A stretch of DNA of 42,384 bases from Caldilineae bacterium (GTDB taxonomy: Bacteria > Chloroflexota > Anaerolineae > Epilineales > Epilineaceae), in the NCBI GenBank assembly GCA_020634625.1, contig JACKBJ010000024.1, forward strand, positions 1-42,384, given 5' to 3'. A model generated the notes under the pieces. That model worked only from the letters and a program-made list of their open reading frames with translations. It was not told the DNA's origin and ran no database searches. Positions 1 to 8,385 of this stretch are shown in pieces. Each line of letters begins with the position of its first letter. Within the stretch, counting starts at the first letter, position 1. A program made the position numbers and the translations under genes.

Positions 1-582
1 GTCTGGCTTCGGCCCGCGCTCGATGGTCGCGAGCTCGACGGGCCCGTCAAGGCCGGGCTCGGCATCTGGCTGGTCGGAGGGCCGGGACCGGCGGAGGTCT
101 GGCCGATGACGCGCGAGGGTCGGGCCCTGGACTGGCCGCTGCTGGCCGAAACGGTGCTCCGGCCGGCATCGCCGCCCGCGCTGCCGTCGGCGGCGCGGCT
201 CGCGCCGTCGCCACGCTTCGGCGACGCGGTCGAGCTGGCGGGCCTGGCCTGGGCCGACGGCCCGGCCGGTGGCGCGCACCTCGATCTCTGGTGGCGGGTG
301 CTGACGCCGCTCGCGCGCGACTACCCGGTCTTCGTCCAGGTGCTGGGCCCGGACGGCGACCTGCGCGAGCAGGCCGACGGCGACCCCATCGGCGGTGCCA
401 GCCCCAGCTCGATCTGGCGCGCGGGCGACCTGCTGCGGGACCGTCGGAACTTGAAGCAGGCGCCGCCAACGGGGGGCGCCCTGCTGCTGGGCTTCTACGA
501 TCGCGCGACCGGCGCCCGCCTCGAGGCCCGGCTGGACGGCGAGCGCCTCGGGGACGACGCGTTTCGTAGCCCCATCCCCTGA
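1..582 (+). CDS. C-terminal part of a membrane glycosyltransferase-like protein (5' end outside window)
   Basis: The reading frame is open from base 1 to the TGA at 580-582, so the gene starts upstream of the window; about 193 residues are visible. The visible part is soluble. Its last half contains WWRVLTPLARDYPVFVQVLG, then GPDGDLREQADGDPIGG and a SIWRAGDLLRD stretch. This resembles the beta-sandwich tail that follows the transmembrane part of many GT39/ArnT-like mannosyltransferase-type membrane proteins of Chloroflexota (known from the family; not proven here). That tail is probably extracytoplasmic, but the transmembrane part is not in the window, so the enzymatic role is inferred. The gene converges with the membrane protein at 691-1113. 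Confidence 0.6.
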   Translation, partial: VWLRPALDGRELDGPVKAGLGIWLVGGPGPAEVWPMTREGRALDWPLLAETVLRPASPPALPSAARLAPSPRFGDAVELAGLAWADGPAGGAHLDLWWRVLTPLARDYPVFVQVLGPDGDLREQADGDPIGGASPSSIWRAGDLLRDRRNLKQAPPTGGALLLGFYDRATGARLEARLDGERLGDDAFRSPIP

Positions 583-665
583 GCCTGGCCGGCGCCGCGG
601 CAGGTCATCGACGGGCTGGCGCGAACCCGATGGGGCCGGACCCGGCCCGGCCAGGTGAACGGCAG

Positions 666-684
666 CCCGGCCGGATCCGGCGGG
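666..684. terminator. Weak inverted repeat between convergent genes
   Basis: The short repeat CCCGGCCGGATCCGGCGGG lies in the 108-bp gap between two converging genes. Its centre leaves almost no loop and no T-run follows, so a terminator role rests mainly on position. Confidence 0.25.
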
Positions 685-690
685 CCCCGA

Positions 691-1113
691 TCAAGCCTCG
701 CGGTAGAGCCTACCGCCCACCCAGGCCGCGGCCTGCAGCTCGACCAGGCCGATCAGCGCCCACAGGACCAGCATGCCCGACGGGAAGATGCCCAGCCAGC
801 CCATGCTGAGGATCGACAACAGGTAGCTTCCCAGCCAGAGCACGAAGCCGACGATGGCGGCGGTGCGTGGGCCGGGCCCGAAGCGGGGACGAACGGCGGC
901 GTAGAAGAAGACCAGGGTCAAGCCCACGAGCAGGCTGGTCGTGACGCTGATCAGGATCATCGAGGAGGACATCTCGCCCGAGAGCCCGAAAGCCTCCATC
1001 GCGGCCAGCATGTCTTCCTGGTACAGCACGCTGCCCAGGCCCTCGAGCACGAACATGACCGCCGCCGCCGCCACACCCCCGATCAGCCACTGTTTGACGT
1101 TGATGCCGCCCAT
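691..1113 (-). CDS. Small integral membrane protein, unknown function
   Basis: 140 residues starting MGGINVKQWLIGG. An open frame extends upstream to 1338, but those extra residues are Arg/Pro-rich and look like non-coding GC sequence, so the ATG at 1111-1113 is preferred. About four hydrophobic segments are visible: roughly residues 6-24, 46-66, 78-98 and 104-126. They contain charged breaks such as the VRPRFGPGPRT loop. No catalytic motif or known family is recognised with confidence. It is transcribed away from the helicase start, which lies upstream on the same strand, after a gap of about 115 bp. Confidence 0.7.
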   Translation of the reverse strand: MGGINVKQWLIGGVAAAAVMFVLEGLGSVLYQEDMLAAMEAFGLSGEMSSSMILISVTTSLLVGLTLVFFYAAVRPRFGPGPRTAAIVGFVLWLGSYLLSILSMGWLGIFPSGMLVLWALIGLVELQAAAWVGGRLYREA

Positions 1114-1228
1114 GGTCTGCGATGCCCCCGATGCGTGGGCGCGAGGATTCGCGCGGCGACAGCGTACAACCGAGGCAATCCAGCTGTCAACGGGCGAATG
1201 CGCGACGCCGCTTGGCGGCCGCCGGCGA

Positions 1229-3187
1229 TCAGAGGGGCGGCGCCTCGTCCGACCAGGCGCTGATCCAGGCGCCGGCCGACTCGGCCGCGGCCAGGAAGGC
1301 GGCGTAGTAGGGATGGGCGCCGATGGTGGCGCTGTCACCGACTACCAGCAGGAAGCGCCGGGCGCGGGTGAGGGCCACGTTCATGCGCCGCGTGTCGGCC
1401 AGGAAGCCGAGCTGGCAATCCGGGTTGGCGCGCACGAGGTCGACCAGGATGGCCTCCTTCTCGCGGCCCTGGAAGGCGTCGACCGTATCGATCTCGAGCC
1501 CGGCGGCCCGCTCGGGGGCCAGCAGCTCGCGCAGGAGGCGGGCCTGGGCGCGGTAGGGCGTGATCAAGCCGACCGCTTCGGGGGCCAGGCCGCGGGACAG
1601 CAGGCGGCGCAACTCGGCCGCCACCCGCGCCGCCTGTTCCGGATTGTGCGTGCTGGGGTCGCCGCTACCGCGCGCTTCGTCCCAACCCTTGCCGGCCGTG
1701 TCGACGAAGACCAGCGGACCCGGCCGCAGCGGATCGGGCCGCAGGCCGGGCAGATCCTCCAGCCGCTGCCGGGCCACGGAGTCGGCCGCGATCAGGCGTC
1801 CGGCGTACATCGAGTCGGAGGGGAAGGCCATCAGGGCCTGGTGCATCCGATGCTGGACCGCCAGGCGGGCGACCAAGGCCTCGCCGACGTCCTCGGCCTC
1901 CGCGGCCTCGGCCAGGCGTTCGAACCAGGTGCTGGCCAGCCCATCGCGGCCGGCCTGCGGGTCGATGACGGTCGGCGGCAGCTGCCGGTGGTCGCCGGCC
2001 AGCACGGCCCGCCTGGCCCGGACCAGGGGCACCAGCAGGATCGGGTCGACGGCCTGACTGGCCTCGTCGAGGAGGACCAGGTCGAAGCCGCGATCGCCCA
2101 GCAGGCCGCTGTCGCTGCCGGCGGCCGTGGCACAGACCACCCGGGCCCGATCGAGCACCAGCGACTGCAGCTGCTGGAGCTGGCGACGCGCGTCGCGCGA
2201 CAGGCCGTTGGCCTCGGCGTAGGCGGCGCGTTTGGACTCGCGGTCGAGGCCTCGTTCCGAACGGCTGCTGTTGCGGCGCCGGATGCGGTCGGCCTCGGCC
2301 ATCCAGCCCTTGGCCAGCGCGTAGTCGGGTTCGGCTTCGACCAGCGCGTCCAGCGTGTAGGGCTCGATCGCCGGCGAGACCCGGGCCGGATGCCCCAGGC
2401 GAACGAGCTCGATGCCGGCGGCCAACAGGCCTTCGGCCAGGTGGTCGACCGCGGCGTTGCTGGCCGCGCAGGCCAGCACCCGTTCGCCCCGCGCCTGCGC
2501 CTGCCAGGCCAGCTCGACCAGGGTCCGGGTCTTGCCGGTGCCCGGCGGGCCGTGGATCAGCGCCAGCTCGGCGGCGTCCAGGCCGAGCACGACCGCGGCC
2601 TGCTGGGCAGGGTTGAGGCCCCGATCATGGAAGCGCTCGGGTGGCGCTTCGCGGCGCCGCTCGGGCCTGCGCTGGCCCAGCAGCAGCTCGCGCAGGCGGC
2701 CCAGATCGCCGGCCCGCGGGGCGCCGGCGAGCTGCGCGATGGCCTTGTCGCCGCGGTCGAAGGTGGCCATGGGCTCGTCGCGGTCCAGCCGGAACCCGCT
2801 GCCCTCGAGGCGCTCGAGCGTGTCGTCGCGATCTTCGACCATCAGCCCCAGGCGATCGCCTCGGCGGCGGGTGAAGACGCCCCGGATGGCCTCGGCCTCC
2901 TCGGGGTCCTCCCACCAGAGCCGGACCGGGTCGCCCGGCCCGATGCGCAGGTGGTCCAGCGCGCCGGCGCGGCCGCAGGACAGCCAGACCAGGAGTCGGC
3001 CGCCGGCCGCCGCGCTGGTCTCGTCCAGCCGCAGGTCCCGCAGCGCCAGGCCCTGGGCGACGCGCTCCGACAGCGGAAGCTCGCGCCGCTCGGCCGCGAA
3101 GCGTGCCTGGGTGGCACGGCGTTCGCGCGACCAGAGCCGCGCCAGCTCGGCGAGCGGGTCGGGTCCGAAGGGATCGAGGGTGGCCAT
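1229..3187 (-). CDS. UPF1/IGHMBP2-like superfamily 1 helicase
   Basis: 652 residues. The start at MATLDPFGPD (ATG at 3185-3187) is chosen because residues encoded further upstream are low-complexity and unlike a protein. Helicase motifs appear in order: Walker A GPPGTGKT (residues 213-220), motif Ia-like AASNAAVDHLAEGLL, Walker B LLDEASQ, motif III GDHRQLPPTV, motif IV QHRMH, motif V DTVDAFQGREKEAILVD and motif VI NVALTRARR. The DEASQ box and DAFQGREK are typical of the UPF1-like group, known for 5'-to-3' unwinding of DNA or RNA. The N-terminal ~180 residues would form a beta-barrel-type accessory domain like that of IGHMBP2. A role in nucleic-acid repair or RNA handling is inferred from family only; the neighbours give no pathway. 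Confidence 0.9.
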   Translation of the reverse strand: MATLDPFGPDPLAELARLWSRERRATQARFAAERRELPLSERVAQGLALRDLRLDETSAAAGGRLLVWLSCGRAGALDHLRIGPGDPVRLWWEDPEEAEAIRGVFTRRRGDRLGLMVEDRDDTLERLEGSGFRLDRDEPMATFDRGDKAIAQLAGAPRAGDLGRLRELLLGQRRPERRREAPPERFHDRGLNPAQQAAVVLGLDAAELALIHGPPGTGKTRTLVELAWQAQARGERVLACAASNAAVDHLAEGLLAAGIELVRLGHPARVSPAIEPYTLDALVEAEPDYALAKGWMAEADRIRRRNSSRSERGLDRESKRAAYAEANGLSRDARRQLQQLQSLVLDRARVVCATAAGSDSGLLGDRGFDLVLLDEASQAVDPILLVPLVRARRAVLAGDHRQLPPTVIDPQAGRDGLASTWFERLAEAAEAEDVGEALVARLAVQHRMHQALMAFPSDSMYAGRLIAADSVARQRLEDLPGLRPDPLRPGPLVFVDTAGKGWDEARGSGDPSTHNPEQAARVAAELRRLLSRGLAPEAVGLITPYRAQARLLRELLAPERAAGLEIDTVDAFQGREKEAILVDLVRANPDCQLGFLADTRRMNVALTRARRFLLVVGDSATIGAHPYYAAFLAAAESAGAWISAWSDEAPPL

Positions 3188-3343
3188 GCGCCTGAGTATA
3201 GGCCTCGGCCGCGGTTCGCCCATGCCACCATCGGCGGGGACCGGTCCGAGCGTCGTCCGAATCGCGCGCGGAATCCCACCAGCGGCTCCGCCTCCGCGCA
3301 TGTCGATTCGCAGGGCCGTCTCGCACGGCCGTCTCGGTGGGGC

Positions 3344-4003
3344 CTAGGGACAGGGCGAGACGCCGGCCGGCCAGGCGATGTAGTTCCCCACGATCCGGCG
3401 CGACATCGTGCGTTCGCCGCTCACCGAGCGCACGGTGCGGAAGGTCAGCGCGGTGTAGTTGCCGCGGGCGGCTTCGCTGGAGAGGAAGAAACCACGGATC
3501 ATGGTCGGGTTGCTGGCGCCGGGATCGCGCGGTCGGTCGCCGCGGCACGGGGCCTTGGTGCAGCGGCCCGGGCCGCCGGGACGGGTCTGCCGCTGGCCCG
3601 CACCGTCGCCGCACTTGAAGATGAACTGGTCGTTCTTGACCTGCGCCCGGCCGAGCACGCAACCGCCTTCCTGGGAAGAGGTCGATCCGCCCCGGGCGTC
3701 GGTCAGGGTCACCTGTTCGACGAAGCGACCATCGTCCGAGACCTCGAGCTCGACGAAGCCGCCGTCACCGGTCACGCCGCACCAGCGGCCGGGCAGCGGC
3801 CGGATCGGCGGCGCCTGCCCTTGCGCCAGGATGCGCGCGTCCATCCCGTCGCGGCTTCGTTGCCCGATCAGGCCACTCAGCAAGGCGAGGCAGAGCGCCA
3901 GGCCCAAGCGGCCGGCATGCGTCAGCCAGGGCGATCGCTGCCGGTCGGGGCGAGCGGGGGTCGGGTCGGGGCGGCAGGGATCGAGCGCGTGGGTCCTGTG
4001 CAT
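3344..4003 (-). CDS. Exported Cys-containing hypothetical protein
   Basis: 219 residues. The ATG at 4001-4003 is preceded on the minus strand by a strong ribosome binding site (CCAGGAGGCCGCCG), which decides the start over upstream codons. A basic N-terminus is followed by a hydrophobic segment at about residues 31-50 (LGLALCLALLSGLIG), consistent with a signal anchor or signal peptide. The mature part contains several cysteines in small-residue contexts (RWCGVTGDGG, GGCVLGRAQ, FKCGDG, CTKAPCRGD), suggesting a disulfide-bonded extracytoplasmic beta-rich domain. No family recognised. The divergently transcribed neighbour is GMP synthase. It is not in an obvious operon; the SF1 helicase starts about 160 bp downstream on the same strand. 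Confidence 0.65.
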   Translation of the reverse strand: MHRTHALDPCRPDPTPARPDRQRSPWLTHAGRLGLALCLALLSGLIGQRSRDGMDARILAQGQAPPIRPLPGRWCGVTGDGGFVELEVSDDGRFVEQVTLTDARGGSTSSQEGGCVLGRAQVKNDQFIFKCGDGAGQRQTRPGGPGRCTKAPCRGDRPRDPGASNPTMIRGFFLSSEAARGNYTALTFRTVRSVSGERTMSRRIVGNYIAWPAGVSPCP

Positions 4004-4100
4004 GCGGCGGCCTCCTGGCTCTCGGGCGCGAGTCGGGCGCGAACACCCCACCGGCCGATGGCGGCATCGGTCTCCCCCCAGCATACCATAGGTCTCGGCC

Positions 4101-4130
4101 TTGCCGCTCGGGCCCTGGAGAACGCATACT
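4101..4130 (+). promoter_or_regulatory. Candidate promoter of the GMP synthase gene
   Basis: TTGCCG (4101-4106) and CATACT (4125-4130) are 18 bp apart and lie about 43 bp before the guaA start, in the divergent gap. This is judged by eye only. Confidence 0.4.
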
Positions 4131-4172
4131 CTGAACGACGCTCGGGCCGGAGCGTCGGGACACGCGGGGAGC

Positions 4173-6005
4173 ATGCACAGGGTGACGCACGACAAGATCG
4201 CGGTCGTCGACTTCGGCGGCCAGTACGCCCATCTCATCGCCACCAAGGTGCGCCGGCTGCACGTTCTGGCCGAGATCCGCCAGCCGGACGATCCGATCGA
4301 GGCCTTCGCCGGCTACAAGGGCATCATCCTATCGGGCAGCCCCAGCCTCTCGTCCTTCGGCGAGGATTCCGGCTACACCAAGGCCATCTACGACCTCGAC
4401 CTGCCGATCCTGGGCTTCTGCTTCGGCCATCAGGAGATCGCCAAGCACTACGGCGGCCAGGTGGCGCATGGTGGACGCGAGTGGGGCTATGCCGACCTGC
4501 ACCTGACGCGCGAGCACCCGCTCTTCGCCGGGCTGTCCATGATCGAGCCGGTCTGGATGAGCCACTACGACTCGGTGACCGCCGTCGGCCCCGACTTCGA
4601 GGAGCTCGGCTACTCGACCCTGGGCGGTCGAACCGAGGTCCAGCACCGCTACGCGGCCATCGGCTCGGATGCGCTTCGGCGCTACGGCTTTCAGTTCCAC
4701 CCCGAGGTGGACGACACCCTGCACGGCGCCGAGATGATCGGCAACTTCGTGCTGGGCATCTGCGGCTGCCGACCCTCGTGGACCATCGAGCAGTTCCTGG
4801 CCGAGGAGATGGACAAGGTGCGGGCCCAGGTGGGCGACCAGTCGGTCTTCCTCCTGGCCTCGGGCGGCGTCGACTCGACCGTCGCGGCGGTCCTGCTGGG
4901 CCAGGCCCTCGGTCCCGAGCGCCTGCGCCTGCTGCACATCGACAACGGGATGATGCGCAAGGACGAGAGCCGGGCGGTGATCGCCCTCCTGCAGTCGGTG
5001 GGTCTGGGCGAACGGCTGGAGTTCGTCGACGCCAGCCAGGACTTCCTGGATGCCCTGGCCGGGCTGACCGAGCCCGAGGCCAAGCGGCGGGCGATCGGCG
5101 ACACCTTCGTGGCGGTCTTCGAGCGCGAGGCGCGGCGGCTGGGCATCAGCCAGGACTTGCTGGCGCAGGGGACGATCTACCCGGACACCATCGAGACCGG
5201 CGGCACCCGGCGCTCCGACACGATCAAGACCCACCACAACCGGGTGCCGGTGATCGAGGCGATGATCGCCGCCGGCCGGGTGGTCGAGCCGCTGGCCGAG
5301 CTCTACAAGGTGGAGGTGCGCGAGCTCGGCGAGCGTCTGGGCCTGCCGCACGCGGCGGTCTGGCGACACCCGTTCCCGGGCCCCGGCCTGGGCGTGCGCC
5401 TGCTCTGCTGGGCCGGCGAGGCCGATCGCAGCGGCTTCGACGCGATCGAACCGGCGCTGGCCGATCTGGCCGCCGCCGAGGGGCTGGAACTGCTGGCCTT
5501 GCCGATCCGCTCGGTGGGCGTGAAGTCCGACCTGCGGGCCTACGAGCACCCGGTGATGATCAGCGGCCAGGCCGGCTGGGACGACCTGCTGCGGGTGGCC
5601 GGGACGGTCTACAAGTCGGTACCCGGAATCAACCGCTGCATCTGGAACCTGGCGCCCGATGCGCCCGGAACGGCCCGCCCCGTGACGGCCCACATGACCC
5701 GCGAGCGGCTCGACCTGCTGCGCGAGGCCGATGCCCAGGTCATGGCAGGCCTGACGCGTCATGGGATCGACGGCGAGATCTGGCAGTGCCCCACGGTGCT
5801 CGTGCCGCTCGAGCTCGACGGCCGGGGCCGCGAGCTGATCATCCTGCGCCCGATCAACTCGGCCCGCGGCATGACCGCCACGCCCTATCGCCTGCCGGAT
5901 GCCCTGCTCGACGAGCTGCGGAGCAGCCTGCTGGCCCTGCCGGGCGTCAGCGGCCTCGCGCTCGACCTGACCACCAAGCCGCCGGGCACGATCGAGTGGG
6001 AGTAG
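4173..6005 (+). CDS. guaA: GMP synthase (glutamine-hydrolysing), long-type with extended dimerisation domain
   Basis: 610 residues; amination of XMP to GMP in purine synthesis. The N-terminal class I glutamine amidotransferase has GFCFGHQ with nucleophile C83 and the H176/E178 pair in FQFHPEV. The ATP-pyrophosphatase domain has the PP-loop SGGVDST (230-236), then YPDTIETGG, KTHHN and the FPGPGLGVRLL box. The C-terminus ends in TTKPPGTIEWE, the usual GuaA ending. The protein is about 85-90 residues longer than the usual ~520-residue bacterial enzyme. The extra length lies between PIRSVGVKSDLRAYEHPV and RPINSARGMTATPYRLP and resembles the duplicated dimerisation subdomain of eukaryotic GMPS. 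The start ATG at 4173 follows GGGGA; an in-frame GTG at 4182 is possible. The gene converges with the carbonic anhydrase, leaving an 18-bp gap. Confidence 0.95.
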   Translation: MHRVTHDKIAVVDFGGQYAHLIATKVRRLHVLAEIRQPDDPIEAFAGYKGIILSGSPSLSSFGEDSGYTKAIYDLDLPILGFCFGHQEIAKHYGGQVAHGGREWGYADLHLTREHPLFAGLSMIEPVWMSHYDSVTAVGPDFEELGYSTLGGRTEVQHRYAAIGSDALRRYGFQFHPEVDDTLHGAEMIGNFVLGICGCRPSWTIEQFLAEEMDKVRAQVGDQSVFLLASGGVDSTVAAVLLGQALGPERLRLLHIDNGMMRKDESRAVIALLQSVGLGERLEFVDASQDFLDALAGLTEPEAKRRAIGDTFVAVFEREARRLGISQDLLAQGTIYPDTIETGGTRRSDTIKTHHNRVPVIEAMIAAGRVVEPLAELYKVEVRELGERLGLPHAAVWRHPFPGPGLGVRLLCWAGEADRSGFDAIEPALADLAAAEGLELLALPIRSVGVKSDLRAYEHPVMISGQAGWDDLLRVAGTVYKSVPGINRCIWNLAPDAPGTARPVTAHMTRERLDLLREADAQVMAGLTRHGIDGEIWQCPTVLVPLELDGRGRELIILRPINSARGMTATPYRLPDALLDELRSSLLALPGVSGLALDLTTKPPGTIEWE

Positions 6006-6023
6006 GGCTCGCCCCGGCTTCGG

Positions 6024-6656
6024 TCACCCTGGCCCGTCTTTCGGCAGGCCGTCGAAGAACTCGACCACGCCGGTCTCCAGCGAGTACTCGGCGCCGACCA
6101 CCATCAATCCGCCGACGGCGATCAGCTGCTCGAGGATCCGCGATCCCTGGCGCAGCTGCCCGGCCGACGCGCGGATGTTGGCGCGCACGGCATGCCGAAG
6201 GAGGCGCTCGGGATCGTCGCCCAAGACCTCGTGCAGCGTTTCGATCGCCGGTCGGATGCGGTCCACGATCGACCTCAGGTTCGGCGACTGACTGGCCTCC
6301 GGATGGTCGAGCGACTCCAGCGTGGCCATGACCGCGCCACAGCTCGAATGCCCCAGCACGACCACCAGCCGGGTGCCGAAGCGCTGCGCCGCGTATTCGA
6401 CGCTGCCGATCTGGGAGGGCGCGACGATGTTGCCGGCCACGCGGATGACGAAGAGGTCGCCCAGGCCCTGCCCGAAGACGATCTCGGCCGGTACCCGGGC
6501 GTCCGAGCAGCCGAGCACGATGGCGATCGGCGCCTGCTCGGCCACCAGCTCGCCGCGACAGGTGTCGCTGGTGAGCTGGCCTTCGCGGTCCAGGTCGGCC
6601 ACGAAGCGCTGGTTCCCATCCCGCAGTCGGGCGAGGGCTTCGGATGCCGTCAGCAT
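6024..6656 (-). CDS. Beta-class carbonic anhydrase
   Basis: 210 residues, a normal length for the family; interconverts CO2 and bicarbonate. The zinc-site motifs are present: C50-S-D-A-R54 with the Asp/Arg dyad, and H103-S-S-C106-G, giving the Cys-His-Cys zinc triad. Surrounding motifs IRVAGNIV and GSVEYAAQRFG are typical. No signal peptide, so probably cytoplasmic. The start is fixed by a good ribosome binding site (CCAAGGAGGTCAGCGTC before the ATG at 6654-6656). A possible minus-strand -10 box TAGACT lies at 6697-6692, identical to the -10 of the divergent BTAD gene. The tail Lys-Asp-Gly-Pro-Gly is unremarkable. Confidence 0.95.
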   Translation of the reverse strand: MLTASEALARLRDGNQRFVADLDREGQLTSDTCRGELVAEQAPIAIVLGCSDARVPAEIVFGQGLGDLFVIRVAGNIVAPSQIGSVEYAAQRFGTRLVVVLGHSSCGAVMATLESLDHPEASQSPNLRSIVDRIRPAIETLHEVLGDDPERLLRHAVRANIRASAGQLRQGSRILEQLIAVGGLMVVGAEYSLETGVVEFFDGLPKDGPG

Positions 6657-6734
6657 GACGCTGACCTCCTTGGCGGCCGTTTCGAAGCTTCAGTCTAGTC
6701 GGCTCGGACGCCGACGGCCAGAGCTCATTAGCGC

Positions 6735-6762
6735 TTGCCCTGACCCGCCCATGGGCTAGACT
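6735..6762 (+). promoter_or_regulatory. Candidate promoter of the BTAD regulator, probably giving a leaderless mRNA
   Basis: TTGCCC (6735-6740) and TAGACT (6757-6762) are 16 bp apart. The -10 box ends 8 bases before the ATG at 6771, so transcription would start at or next to the start codon. No ribosome binding site is visible before that ATG, which agrees with a leaderless transcript. Confidence 0.45.
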
Positions 6763-6770
6763 CAGGCGCG

Positions 6771-7649
6771 ATGAGCCCCAGCGCGCGATCGGCGGCCGCG
6801 ACCGAAGCCGCCCAAGACCGGACGCCTCGAGGCCGGCCCGAGATCGACTCCGGGACGGGTCCCGAGCCGCTGTTGCGGGTTCAGACGCTCGGCCGATTCC
6901 GGGTCTGGCGCGACGGTCGCGAGCTGCCGGGCTCGGTCTGGGAGCGCGACAAGGCCGTCCAGCTCCTGCAGTTTCTCTTGACGCGCCGCGGCCGGCTGAC
7001 CGAGCGCGAGCGCATCGTCGAGGCGCTCTGGCCCGAGCAGTCGATCGAGGCCGGCGAACGGGACTTCAAGGTGGCGCTGTCCAGCCTGCTTCGGGCCATC
7101 GAGCCGGAGCGTGCGCCGCGTGCCGAGTCGCAGGTCGTCAGCCGGGCCGGCACCGCCTATGGCCTGGCCCCGGGCGCGGCATGGGTCGATGCGCAGGCCC
7201 TCGAGGCGGCGGTGGCCGCCGGCAACCGCGACCTGGCCGGCGACCCGGAATCGGCGCTGCGCCACTATCGCGCCGCGGCCGAGCTCTATCAGGGCGACTT
7301 CCTGCCGGAACGACGCTACGAAGACTGGGCCTGCGCCGAACAGGAGCGCCTGCAGATGCTGGCGCTCGGCGCCATGGCCAACCTGGCGGCCCTCGTGCTC
7401 GAGGCGAACCCGCTCGAGGCGCTGCACCTGGCCGCCCGCATCCATGACGTGGACCCGCTTTGGGAAGAGGCCTGGCGCCTCGAGATGCGGGCACATCTGG
7501 CCCGCGGCAACCCGGGCCTGGCCCTGCGCGCCTGGCAACGCTGCGTCCAGGCCCTCGACGCCGAGCTGGGCATCGCGCCCCTGCCGGCCACCCGCGCGCT
7601 GGTCGAGCCCCTGCTCTCGGCCGGCGCCCGCCTGGAGACGAGCCCATGA
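6771..7649 (+). CDS. SARP-like transcriptional regulator with BTAD domain
   Basis: 292 residues. Residues about 24-110 form an OmpR/PhoB-like winged helix (LLRVQTLGRFRVWRDGREL, then KAVQLLQFLLTRRGRLTERE and EALWPEQS), followed by a bacterial transcriptional activator (BTAD) helical domain to about residue 280 (DAQALEAAV, YQGDFLPE, ARIHDVDPLWEEAWRLEM, RCVQALDAELGIAPLPATRAL). This is the two-domain layout of SARP activators, without the ATPase domain of larger AfsR-type proteins. Its ATGA overlap with the next gene and its place at the head of the PHA cluster suggest it controls PHA storage genes. A tandem 11-bp repeat at 8331-8352 is a candidate target (inference). Confidence 0.85.
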   Translation: MSPSARSAAATEAAQDRTPRGRPEIDSGTGPEPLLRVQTLGRFRVWRDGRELPGSVWERDKAVQLLQFLLTRRGRLTERERIVEALWPEQSIEAGERDFKVALSSLLRAIEPERAPRAESQVVSRAGTAYGLAPGAAWVDAQALEAAVAAGNRDLAGDPESALRHYRAAAELYQGDFLPERRYEDWACAEQERLQMLALGAMANLAALVLEANPLEALHLAARIHDVDPLWEEAWRLEMRAHLARGNPGLALRAWQRCVQALDAELGIAPLPATRALVEPLLSAGARLETSP

Positions 7650-8326
7650 GCGTCGATCCCGCCGCCCCCGCCGACCCGGCGCCGACCGGAGCCACGACCG
7701 GCGCCGCGAGTGGAGCCGCGCCCGACTCGGGCGCCGGGCCGCCGCCCGAGATCGCGTCCTTCGTGCTGCGCTTCACCCAGGACCGCTGGCAGGAGCCGGC
7801 CGGTCGCCAACGGGCCCGCTGGCGGGGCCAGATCCGGCACGTCCAGAGCGATGCCGAAGCGCGATTCACCGACTTCTCCGACGCCGTCGCGTTCATGCAG
7901 TCCGAGCTGGCGCGCCGGACCCTGGCCTCGGTCGGAGAGGCGGCCGAGGTCGATCGCGCCTCGGTGCTGCGCGAGAGCCTGCGGATCTGGGAGCGGGTCG
8001 CCGGCGACTACGCCGAGGCCGTCAGCGGCGTCGTGCAGGAAGGGCTTGGTCAGTCGGAGCGCTACCAGCGCCAGGCGATGCAGCTCTTCGAGCAGACCCT
8101 CGGCGCCTGGGCGCCCTGGCTGGCGCCGGGCAAGGGCCGCGGCGCCTCGAGCGAGCAGGGCGCCGGAGCCGGGGTCCGAGCGCGCGAGAGCGAGCCGCCC
8201 GGCCCGGCCGAGCCCGGCCCGGCCGCCGACGCCTCGCTGGCCGCCATCGCGGCGCGGCTGGACGGCTTGACGCGCGCGGTCGAAGCGCTGGCGGCCAGGC
8301 TCGACGGCGACGAGGCCGCGGGTTGA
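7646..8326 (+). CDS. Possible PHA-granule-associated protein, unknown family
   Basis: 226 residues starting MSVDPAAPADPAP. The ATG at 7646 overlaps the stop of the BTAD gene (ATGA), so the two are probably translationally coupled. An Ala/Pro/Gly-rich N-terminus (1-35) leads to a charged domain with FVLRFTQDRWQEP and RARWRGQIRHVQSD. A helical phasin-like stretch follows (about 85-155, rich in Gln, Ala and amphipathic heptads such as RYQRQAMQLFEQTLGAWAPW), then a disordered linker and a C-terminal coiled coil (ASLAAIAARLDGLTRAVEAL). The helix plus coiled-coil layout and the position before phasin and synthase genes suggest a granule or synthase accessory protein. No enzymatic motif is seen and no named family is recognised. 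Confidence 0.6.
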   Translation: MSVDPAAPADPAPTGATTGAASGAAPDSGAGPPPEIASFVLRFTQDRWQEPAGRQRARWRGQIRHVQSDAEARFTDFSDAVAFMQSELARRTLASVGEAAEVDRASVLRESLRIWERVAGDYAEAVSGVVQEGLGQSERYQRQAMQLFEQTLGAWAPWLAPGKGRGASSEQGAGAGVRARESEPPGPAEPGPAADASLAAIAARLDGLTRAVEALAARLDGDEAAG

Positions 8327-8330
8327 GGTC

Positions 8331-8362
8331 TGCAACTGGGCTGTAACTGGCGCGCGTATCCT
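8331..8362 (+). promoter_or_regulatory. Candidate SARP operator (tandem 11-bp repeat) and -10 box before the phasin gene
   Basis: Two adjacent 11-mers, TGCAACTGGGC (8331-8341) and TGTAACTGGCG (8342-8352), match at 8 of 11 positions. They are followed after 4 bp by TATCCT (8357-8362), a possible -10 box. SARP activators are known to bind direct repeats with an 11-bp period overlapping the -35 region, which is this geometry. No good -35 is present, as expected for an activator-dependent promoter. Assignment to the BTAD protein at 6771 is inference. Confidence 0.45.
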
Positions 8363-8385
8363 CATGGGCATCAAGCAGCGTCATC

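Noticed and set aside
941..6331. Very long open frame of 1796 codons on the plus strand
   Set aside because: It runs antisense and across several well-supported genes; its translation is Arg/Gly/Ala/Gln-rich without motifs. High GC removes stop codons in the shadow frames. The same holds for long frames at 27262-31578 (plus) and 34958-38449 (minus).
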